Part shown: piece after piece, positions 58,701 to 64,000 of the stretch
How positions within the stretch are numbered: position 1 is the first letter of the stretch
Layout: every line of letters starts with the position of its first letter
Source of the DNA: Catenulispora sp. GP43
Lineage (GTDB): Bacteria > Actinomycetota > Actinomycetes > Streptomycetales > Catenulisporaceae
Direction of reading: 5' to 3'
Assembly (NCBI RefSeq): GCF_041260665.1
Contig: NZ_JBGCCT010000007.1
Span: 310,001 to 374,000, forward strand
Length of the DNA: 64,000 bases
Notes under the pieces: generated by a model
What the model saw: the letters and a program-made list of their open reading frames with translations, nothing else
The model's database searches: none
What the model was told of the DNA's origin: nothing
Made by a program: the position numbers and the translations under genes

Positions 58701-58983
58701 ACACTGTGATATCCGAAGCCGGCCGCAGGATCCCGACCAGGCCGTCGCCGTCCTGGCCCACGCTGGTGCGCAGCACCTCGTGGCGCTCGGCGACGGCCCG
58801 GACGGCGGCGATCAGCGCCCGGCGGTCCAGCGGGCCGGTCAGGTGCAGGAAGACCGGCGTCAGGTAGCCGCCCGGCAGGGTGCTGAGCTGGTCGACGAGC
58901 CAGGTGCGCTGCTGGTCGCGGGAGAGCCGGACCCGGGTGTCCCGCCCCGGATCGGGCTGCGGGGGAGCGGTGGGGGAGGTCAT
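55744..58983 (-). CDS. NRPS module: C-A-PCP
   Basis: A 1079-aa single module. C domain (about 15-450) with HHLAFDDW at 143-150. A domain (about 465-985): YYTSGSTGKPKGV, FDDSAVEVFWPL, NTWGATEVSIDSTF, EQVKIRGVRIELGE and ASGKLDRRTLP. PCP near residue 1030 with GLGGHSLLAV (Ser is the pantetheine site). No TE. By eye the specificity code is close to D-D-V-F-L-S-T-I-D-K; the Asp at the 331 position suits a basic diamino acid, in agreement with the nearby 2,3-diaminobutyrate-type cassette. It is divergent from the discrete PCP gene. Confidence 0.9.
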   Translation of the reverse strand: MTSPTAPPQPDPGRDTRVRLSRDQQRTWLVDQLSTLPGGYLTPVFLHLTGPLDRRALIAAVRAVAERHEVLRTSVGQDGDGLVGILRPASDITVSCDDLDPDDLRAFLERESRTPLDVAAGPPMRVRLMRLGPEDHVLAITAHHLAFDDWSQGILHRELAAAYAAVAEERPILLPELPGQYRDVAFAIEQDEDPKQTEADLDYWREALADAEPFELPTDRPRPAQRDGRGASERKFALSPETTAQLAEIGRDHGATMVMVLMAATQTVLHQGTGTTDVTVGTTFGLRHSAEAEDVIGLFVNMLPIRTDLSGDPTFAALLERVRDTALDAYDHATLPFDRLVEELAPERDLARTPLFQVLVNFGARRREPLRFPGLAVAELTARGHSAKYDLGVGFVLEDDELHCELGWDTALYEDETIERLARRLRTALEHIAVHPGAPISTIPLMTAAQEAELRALAMVEATPFPDRCLHELFERQAAARPDAVAVIDEDRSLTYSELNARAEAIAARLRAAGAGPDVAVGVLLERSPDLVAALLGILKAGSAYLPIEPGTPAARIVGLLRDADAPVCLVGSEQDEIAVGAVCTPLTVEACYIGSPMAGDGAPVAKAAPLDLCSIYYTSGSTGKPKGVASTHAGWVNRMWWMQQRHHLAPGEVVLHKTTLTFDDSAVEVFWPLAVGGTVAVLPPGAHRDPWAIIEAAVRFQAVHVNFVPAILDLVLEALTDDDIKGLGKLRSVLSSGEALRAGLVQRFREVFGDRVSLDNTWGATEVSIDSTFHTCAEADAVGDGVVSLGRPMANNEVVVLDSALRPVPPGVVGELCIAGVGLARGYLGDAPKTAGAFVPHPWRPGERIYRTGDRGRMLADGTLEFRGRVDEQVKIRGVRIELGEVDAALRGAPGVADAAALVCQGPNGDKYLAAYVAFGAGVEPSVDGVHAAVRDRLTGYAVPSVIIAVPAIARFASGKLDRRTLPAPTLGGTAPQARTAAVPPDGPAEEAVAAVFAEVLGASGVGAHDNFFGLGGHSLLAVRAVNRLRETVGLELNVGLLFQDPTVAGLAARIEELLVAELETLSDAEVSRRLEDS

Positions 58984-59095
58984 GGCGTCCTTCCGGCCGG
59001 CGACAAGGCGCGCCCATCGTGCGGGCGCGGGCTATCGGCGGGCCTTCCCCGGTGCATCGCGCGCGGATAGGGCGCTGATAGGGGCGGCGGGAAGC

Positions 59096-59398
59096 ATGGA
59101 TCTCATGACATCGGACGTGAACGGCGGCATCGAGGCGGCCGAATTGGCACAGGCTCCTGAGTTGGCACAAGCTCCTGAATTGGCCCAAACCATCGCGGAC
59201 ATCTTCAGCGAGGTCTTCGGCGGCGGCCCGGTCGAGCCGGACAGTGACTTCTTCGACATCGGCGGCGACTCGATCCTCGCGGCCAAGGCCGTGGTCCGGC
59301 TGCGCAAGAAGCTGGACATGACGGTGACGATGCGCGACGTGTTCAGTGCGCGCACCGCCAAGGCGCTCGCCGTGGTGCTTTCCGACCGGGTGGGCTGA
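59096..59398 (+). CDS. Discrete peptidyl/acyl carrier protein
   Basis: A 100-aa protein from the ATG at 59096. The carrier motif DFFDIGGDSILAAKAVVRLRKKLD has the pantetheinylated Ser. The N-terminus carries ELAQAP repeated nearly three times from an 18-bp tandem repeat (59141-59194). Only this gene of the cluster is on the plus strand, divergent from the NRPS. A carrier without its own module suggests that a substrate is loaded in trans, by the NRPS A domain, the ATP-grasp enzyme or the LanB-like protein. Confidence 0.9.
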   Translation: MDLMTSDVNGGIEAAELAQAPELAQAPELAQTIADIFSEVFGGGPVEPDSDFFDIGGDSILAAKAVVRLRKKLDMTVTMRDVFSARTAKALAVVLSDRVG

Positions 59399-59400
59399 GC

Positions 59401-59433
59401 CGGCTGCCGGGCAACCCAGCGGCCCGGCAGCCG
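59401..59433. terminator. Bidirectional terminator hairpin
   Basis: CGGCTGCCGGGC (59401-59412) and its exact complement (59422-59433) enclose a 9-nt loop. It lies between the convergent PCP and ATP-grasp genes. Confidence 0.8.
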
Positions 59434-59476
59434 CCGGCCGCCCGCCGCCCACCGCCCGCCGGCCGCCGGCCGCCGG

Positions 59477-60709
59477 TCAGGCGACGATGTCGAACCCGAT
59501 CGCGGCGACGGCCGCCGCCAGCCGCCGCCGCACCTCCGCGGGCGTCCCGCCGGTGCCGATGACGTACCCGAGCCGGTCGTAGGACGCCTGGGGCCGGCGC
59601 ACCCGCGTCCCCTTGTCCACGCTCAGCGTCACCTCGCTGATCCCCTCCAGCGCGGCGGCATCGCGCAGCCCTGATACCGCGTCCAGGACCCCGTCGCGCT
59701 CGGCGAGCAGGAACCGGATGCCCGCCACGACGCTCGCGCGGTCCGGCAGCACCGGCTTGGCCCCGGACGCCGCGACGATCTGCGCCTGGAGCACATCGGC
59801 CCCGGTCGCCAGCCGCACCAGCTCCGGAATCATGCCGCCGGCCATCCGGGCGTTGATCTCGATGACCAGCGGGCCGCGCTCGGGATGCAGCCGCACCTCG
59901 GTGTGCGTCGGCCCGTTGCGGATGCCGGCCGCGGCCAGCGCCGCGCCGACCTCGCTGAGCAGAAGCCGGTGCGTCTCCGGCGCGAGCGGCGCCGGGAAGA
60001 CATGCCCGGCCTCGACGAAGAACGGCGGCGGCGCCATCGTCTTCTCGGTGACGCCGAGCGCGTGTGCGACACCGTTCACGCTGAACATCTCCACGCTGTA
60101 CTCCGGCGCCTGGACGTACTCCTCGACCAGCAGCCGGCCGGCGGCCGGCTGGTCGCGGGTGTTGGTGCGGACCGCCAGGATCCGCCGCGCCAGCTCTTCG
60201 GCCTCGGCCTCGTCGTGGCACAGCAGCACGTTCAGCGACCCCGACTCGTCGACCGGCTTGACCACCGCCGGCAGGCCGATCCGGTCCAGCGCCGCCGGCA
60301 GCTGGTCCAGACGTTGCACCAGCTCGAAATCGGGCTGCCCGACCCCGGCCGCGGCCAGCACCCGCCGGGTGCGTCCCTTGTCCCGGCACACGCTCACCGC
60401 CTCCGGCGGATTGCCCGGCAGCCCCAGCGCCTCGGCCAGCCGCGCCGCCTCGAACAGGTAGAACTCGCTGGTCGTGGTGACGCCGGCGATGGCCGATCCG
60501 GTCGCGAGCGCCCGGGTGGCCGCCAGCAGGGCGTCGAAGTCGTTGGTCTGGCAGCCCGCGACCCTGGCCCCGGTGTCCTCCAGCCCCCGGTAGCGGGACG
60601 GCCGGCTGGTCAGCAGCACCGGCTCGAACCCCAGCTCGGCGGCGGTGACCAGGGCCCGCATCCCCGATCCGGTGGTGTTCGACTCGACGAACAGCAGCTT
60701 CCTCATCAT
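59477..60709 (-). CDS. ATP-grasp ligase
   Basis: A 410-aa protein. ATP-grasp motifs: AVVKPVDESGSLNV, LLVEEYVQAPEYSVEMF, GPLVIEINARMAGGMIPEL (metal-binding Glu and Asn). The N-domain (KLLFVESNTTGSGMRALVTAAELGF) is like the BacD/DdaF L-amino-acid ligases, which make amide bonds by acyl-phosphate. A role in joining an amino acid to the diamino acid or carrier-bound substrate is likely. It is transcribed with the upstream PLP gene (50-nt gap). Confidence 0.85.
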   Translation of the reverse strand: MMRKLLFVESNTTGSGMRALVTAAELGFEPVLLTSRPSRYRGLEDTGARVAGCQTNDFDALLAATRALATGSAIAGVTTTSEFYLFEAARLAEALGLPGNPPEAVSVCRDKGRTRRVLAAAGVGQPDFELVQRLDQLPAALDRIGLPAVVKPVDESGSLNVLLCHDEAEAEELARRILAVRTNTRDQPAAGRLLVEEYVQAPEYSVEMFSVNGVAHALGVTEKTMAPPPFFVEAGHVFPAPLAPETHRLLLSEVGAALAAAGIRNGPTHTEVRLHPERGPLVIEINARMAGGMIPELVRLATGADVLQAQIVAASGAKPVLPDRASVVAGIRFLLAERDGVLDAVSGLRDAAALEGISEVTLSVDKGTRVRRPQASYDRLGYVIGTGGTPAEVRRRLAAAVAAIGFDIVA

Positions 60710-60759
60710 GCCTCCGCATCATGCCGGTACCACGGACCCGCTGTATCAGGGTTCAGACA

Positions 60760-61803
60760 TCAGACCCCTGAAGGCGTCGGCGGCACCTCCACCGGGCTGC
60801 TCCACGACCACGCGGTCACCGGCTGCCCGTACGGGACGCGTTCGGGTTCCCGCCGGACCGGCAGGTCGTCCAGCCCCTTCGCCTCCCAGTGCCCTGAGTC
60901 GAACACGGTGTCGGCGTACCGGTCGCCGCGGTCCGGCAGGATCCCCACCACGACCGCGGGCCCGGCCAGTTCCCCGACGACGTGCCGCAGCACCCGGTAC
61001 ACCGACCCCGAGGTGTTCCCGCCGAAGATCTGCTGCTCGGCGGCCAGCGCGTGGGTCGCGGCGAAGGCCTCGCGGTCGTTGAGCCAGTGGATGTCGTCGA
61101 TCTGGCCGTGGTCCAGGTTCGGCGGCAGCATGCTGTTGCCCAGGCCGCTTTGCAGCCGCTGCGGCCAGTCCGGCTGCCCGAACAGGACGCTGCCGACGCA
61201 GTCCACCCCGACCACCCGCAGCTCCGGCAGCTTCGCGCGCAGCGCCCGCGCCGTCCCGCACAACGACCCGCCGCTGCCCACCGAGCCCACCAGCACGTCC
61301 ACGTGCCCGAGCTCGGCCAGCAGTTCCTCGGCCAGCGTCCGGTAGGCCGCCGGGTTCTGCGGGTTGCTGTACTGGCGCGGCCAGAACGCCCCCGGCAGGG
61401 TCCTGAGCAACTCGTCCAACAGCTCCAGGCGCGCGCTCTGCCAGCCGTGCGAGGACATCTGCTGCACGACGTGCACCTCGCAGCCCAGCGCGCGCAGCTT
61501 CGCCAGCGTGATCTTGTCGATCCGGGGGTCGGTGACGATGTGCACCGGATGCCCCAGCGCCGTCCCGACCAGCGCCACCCCGAGGGCCATCGTCCCCGAC
61601 GAGCTCTCGATCAGCGGCGCGCCGGGCGCCAGCTCGCCGGACTCCCGGGCGGTCAGGATGATCTGCCGCGCCACCCGGTCCTTCATCGCGAACAGGTTCT
61701 GCAACTCCAGCTTGGCGTAGCCGCGCACCCCCTCGGCAGCGGGCAGGTTCAGGGCCACCAGCGGGGTGTGGCCGACGGCGTCTATCACAGAGTCGAAGAG
61801 CAC
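60760..61803 (-). CDS. Cysteine-synthase-family PLP enzyme (beta-replacement)
   Basis: A 347-aa protein. PLP Lys41 is in NLFAMKDRVAR, the substrate loop is SSSGTMALG, and the phosphate-binding loop GSVGSGGSLCG replaces the usual GTGGT. GGNTSGSV is near the C-terminus. The odd motifs suggest that it does not make cysteine. With the kinase and lyase it is expected to replace the phosphate of phosphothreonine or phosphoserine by the amino group of aspartate. The start overlaps the upstream GHMP gene by 19 nt. Confidence 0.85.
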   Translation of the reverse strand: MLFDSVIDAVGHTPLVALNLPAAEGVRGYAKLELQNLFAMKDRVARQIILTARESGELAPGAPLIESSSGTMALGVALVGTALGHPVHIVTDPRIDKITLAKLRALGCEVHVVQQMSSHGWQSARLELLDELLRTLPGAFWPRQYSNPQNPAAYRTLAEELLAELGHVDVLVGSVGSGGSLCGTARALRAKLPELRVVGVDCVGSVLFGQPDWPQRLQSGLGNSMLPPNLDHGQIDDIHWLNDREAFAATHALAAEQQIFGGNTSGSVYRVLRHVVGELAGPAVVVGILPDRGDRYADTVFDSGHWEAKGLDDLPVRREPERVPYGQPVTAWSWSSPVEVPPTPSGV

Positions 61804-62762
61804 GGCATCGCCTCGAAGATCGGCCAGGACCGGTGGACCTGGGACGGGTCGGTGAGCAGCGGATCGGACAGGCAGTGGTCGACCCGGACCGCGCTGACGC
61901 CGGGCAGCGCCGCGCAGGCGCGCCGGGCCGCGGCCAGGCGGTCGATGTAGCGGGGGTCGTCGTCGGACAGCAGGATGCCCAGGACCGTGCCGCTGTGCGC
62001 GGCCACGACGCCGAGCCCGCCGACCCGCTGGCAGGCCGCGACCATCGGCTGCAGGCAGCGCTTGGGCCGCAGCCGCTGGTTCATCAGGGCACTGGCGGTC
62101 GCCACCCGGCCGATGGCCGCCGGATCGCAGCGCGCGGCGGCGTCGCGGGCCAGCTCCAGCAGCCGGGCGTAGGCGCGTTGCTGGGCGCCGGTGAAGCGCT
62201 TGGGCACCCGGTTGTACTCCACCGTGTCCACCTTGCCGCCCTCGTCGACACCCACGACCGTCATCGGCGGCAGGTGCCCGATCCGCTCGTGCAGCCGCAC
62301 CTCGCGGTGCCGGAAGGCGACCGAGCCGTCGTACATGACACCGTCGGTCGGCTCGACCTCGCGCAGCAGGTCCTCGATGCGCGCCGGGTCCGGCTCGGCG
62401 CGCAGGGCCCGGCCGACGGCGCGCGCCGTGGCCACCAGGTCGGCCGAGGAGCTGGCGAAGCCCTTGCCCTCGGGCAGATCCGTGGTGATCTCCAGGACGC
62501 CGCCGCCGGGGGCGCCGAGGGCCGCGAGCATGGTCGTGGCCAGGCGGCGGGCCTTGCTCTTGTGCGGCGGGACGACGGTGATGCCGGCGGCCCGCGGCTG
62601 GTAGCCGAAGCTGCTGGTGCTCCAGCGGTCGATCGGCAGCGTGACGAGGAAGTCGGTGTCCGAGGCGGGCAGGCGGCCTTGGAGGAGTTCGCCGAAGGTG
62701 CCGAAGGCGCGGCCGATCGCGGCGGCGGAAACCGGGACCGTCGCGGGGTGCCCGGCGGTCAC
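61785..62762 (-). CDS. GHMP kinase, PduX-like (threonine kinase type)
   Basis: A 325-aa protein from GTG 62762, which overlaps the argininosuccinate-lyase stop (GTGA). GTFGELLQGRLP near the N-terminus is like the GTCGELxQG signature of PduX L-threonine kinases. The GHMP phosphate loop is LPEGKGFASSSADLVATARAVG (about 97-118). A C-terminal motif AAHSGTVLGILLSDD fits the family. The likely reaction is ATP-dependent O-phosphorylation of L-threonine or a similar hydroxy amino acid, the first step of the diaminobutyrate cassette. Confidence 0.85.
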   Translation of the reverse strand: MTAGHPATVPVSAAAIGRAFGTFGELLQGRLPASDTDFLVTLPIDRWSTSSFGYQPRAAGITVVPPHKSKARRLATTMLAALGAPGGGVLEITTDLPEGKGFASSSADLVATARAVGRALRAEPDPARIEDLLREVEPTDGVMYDGSVAFRHREVRLHERIGHLPPMTVVGVDEGGKVDTVEYNRVPKRFTGAQQRAYARLLELARDAAARCDPAAIGRVATASALMNQRLRPKRCLQPMVAACQRVGGLGVVAAHSGTVLGILLSDDDPRYIDRLAAARRACAALPGVSAVRVDHCLSDPLLTDPSQVHRSWPIFEAMPCSSTL

Positions 62763-64000
62763 CGGGCGCGGTTCGGGGTCGGCTGCGGGTTCGGGGCCGA
62801 GGCGGGCCGTAGGCCCCGCTCGGGCATGGCGTCCAGGCCCGACAGCGCCGCCTCGACGGTCACGCGGCGGAACTCCCAGGCCTTCTCCAGGCTCGCGGCG
62901 GTCGCGTCCTGTTCGTCGAGCAGCGCCCGGACCGCCTCGGGATGCGCCGAGCCCGGCGTCAGCTTCCTGAGAAGGTCGGCGACCGGGTCGAAGGCCCCTT
63001 CCAGGACCGCCGCCGGATCGCTGATCGGATGGCCCGCATCCTGACCGATGCGGGCCAGCGCGGCCGGATCGGTGTCCATTGGCCGGCGTCCGGTCTCCAG
63101 CGCGGCGGTGATGTAACGGCCCGCGACGACCTGCGCGGTGCGCCAGGGGACGCCCTCCTCCAGCGCCAGCCGGTTGGCCAGCGAGAAGCCGCCGAGGTAT
63201 TCGCGGTCGCACAGTTCGCGCATCCGGTCAGTGCGGAACACGGCTGCGTCCAGGACCGCGCTGAGCAGCCGGCACAGCGAGTCCAGGTCGTCCAGCGCCT
63301 GCGTCAGGCCGCGCGAGCCCTCCTTCGAGACCTCCACGGTATTGCTGAACGGGGTGTTGCGCTGGGCCGCGACGACGTCGGCGTACCAGCCCGACAGGTG
63401 GGCGCTGCGTCCGCGGATCCGTTCCAGCACCGGGTAATTCTTCTTCTGCGGCATCGCCGAGGAGATGCCGGCCAGTTCGTCCGGCAGTTCCAGGAACCCG
63501 TGGCCGCTGCCGGCCCAGGCCATCAGGTCGGTGACGAACCGGCTCAGGCCCACGCCGAGCGTCGAGCACTGCGCGGCTAGCGTCAGCACCCAGTCGCGCG
63601 AGGCGACGGCGATCAGCGCGTGCGGCTCGGGCACGGCGAAGCCGAGCAGCGTCGCCAGCAGGTCGCGCGGCCAGGGCAGCTCCTGGCCGGACATCGCCCC
63701 GGCGGCCAGCGGGCAGCGGTCCAGGGCGTCATAGACGGCCAGCAAGCCCTCCAGGCCGCGCAGCAGGTGCGATGACAGGGCGCTGATGTAGAAGCCGGGC
63801 GTCACGACCTGCGCGGCCTGCAGATGGGTGAAGCCCGGCATCACGTCCCGCAGATGCCGCCGCGCCAGGTCGCGGGCCGCGGTGGCGGTGCCGGCCAGGA
63901 CCTGGGCCGAGGCCAGCAGCCGCTCGCGCCCGTACATCAGCTGCGCGCAGGCCTGCAGGTCGTTGCGGCTGCGATCGACGTGCCAGCGCGGGACCGGCGC
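62759..64000 (-). CDS. Argininosuccinate-lyase-family enzyme, 5' end beyond window
   Basis: The frame is open from the right edge to the stop at 62759. The first visible residues APVPRWHVDRSRNDLQ hold the RSRND active-site motif. PGFTHLQAAQVVTPGF and ISSAMPQKKNYPVLERIRG (the SxxMPxKxN signature) follow. The fold is ASL/fumarase type. In this setting it probably cleaves an N-succinyl (aspartate-derived) adduct to release fumarate and a diamino acid. The start codon and the first 150 or so residues lie outside the window. Confidence 0.85.
   Translation of the reverse strand, partial: APVPRWHVDRSRNDLQACAQLMYGRERLLASAQVLAGTATAARDLARRHLRDVMPGFTHLQAAQVVTPGFYISALSSHLLRGLEGLLAVYDALDRCPLAAGAMSGQELPWPRDLLATLLGFAVPEPHALIAVASRDWVLTLAAQCSTLGVGLSRFVTDLMAWAGSGHGFLELPDELAGISSAMPQKKNYPVLERIRGRSAHLSGWYADVVAAQRNTPFSNTVEVSKEGSRGLTQALDDLDSLCRLLSAVLDAAVFRTDRMRELCDREYLGGFSLANRLALEEGVPWRTAQVVAGRYITAALETGRRPMDTDPAALARIGQDAGHPISDPAAVLEGAFDPVADLLRKLTPGSAHPEAVRALLDEQDATAASLEKAWEFRRVTVEAALSGLDAMPERGLRPASAPNPQPTPNRAR

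Overview
The window is high-GC DNA with dense two-strand coding, GTG starts, 4-nt ATGA/GTGA overlaps and many one-component regulators. Together with LAL-type LuxR regulators, an ECF42/YciI pair, secreted GH5 and GH18 enzymes with binding modules, a DasR-like operator and a peptide biosynthetic cluster, this points to a mycelial soil actinobacterium. A Catenulisporales-like or Streptomyces-like genus is only a guess. I saw no tRNA, rRNA, CRISPR array or intact IS transposase.

Layout. 1-9.5 kb: MFS start, DUF5937/ArsR-type regulator, membrane protein plus winged-helix regulator, a decapitated response regulator fused head-to-head to an FtsX permease, FUSC/MarR pair, GNAT, and an aldo-keto reductase/TetR pair sharing a 15-bp-arm operator. 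9.7-14.6 kb: hypothetical, kinase-like phosphotransferase, serine hydrolase, SigE-type sigma factor with its coupled membrane partner. 14.6-22.7 kb: secreted GH5 endoglucanase divergent from a sugar-acid operon (GntR, DapA-like aldolase/dehydratase, IlvD/Edd dehydratase, sugar-binding protein, ABC ATPase). In this operon the regulator is frameshifted, the binding protein has an internal amber codon and the ATPase is cut at its 3' end. 22.7-31.4 kb: a degraded, rearranged stretch with a truncated hypothetical, an LPXTG surface protein, a winged-helix regulator, a GT-C membrane glycosyltransferase, a GntR regulator, a truncated gentisate-dioxygenase-like cupin, and a sigma-factor-like pseudogene interrupted by a 640-bp inverted-repeat element carrying its own ORF. 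31.5-45.6 kb: GH18 chitinase, secreted esterase/lipase, two coupled phosphotransferases, ECF42 sigma plus YciI, VOC protein, LAL regulator, hydrolases, TetR. 45.7-52 kb: two convergent LAL regulators and an atypical response regulator.

52.3-64 kb is the most interesting region, a biosynthetic gene cluster that runs off the right edge. Its genes are a flavin monooxygenase, a stand-alone LanB-like lantibiotic-dehydratase N-domain protein, a C-A-PCP NRPS module, a discrete PCP, an ATP-grasp ligase, and a three-enzyme cassette: a cysteine-synthase homologue, a PduX-like GHMP kinase and an argininosuccinate-lyase homologue. The cassette matches the logic proposed for 2,3-diaminobutyrate synthesis in uridyl-peptide antibiotics: phosphorylate Thr, replace phosphate with the Asp amine, eliminate fumarate. 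No RiPP precursor is visible, so the LanB-like protein may act on a PCP-bound or small-molecule substrate, possibly with aminoacyl-tRNA. That combination is the best candidate here for an undescribed system.

Three places (about 3,050, 22,690 and 29,213) join two unrelated, oppositely oriented gene fragments. Each could be a real deletion junction or an assembly join; only reads or a PCR product across them can tell.
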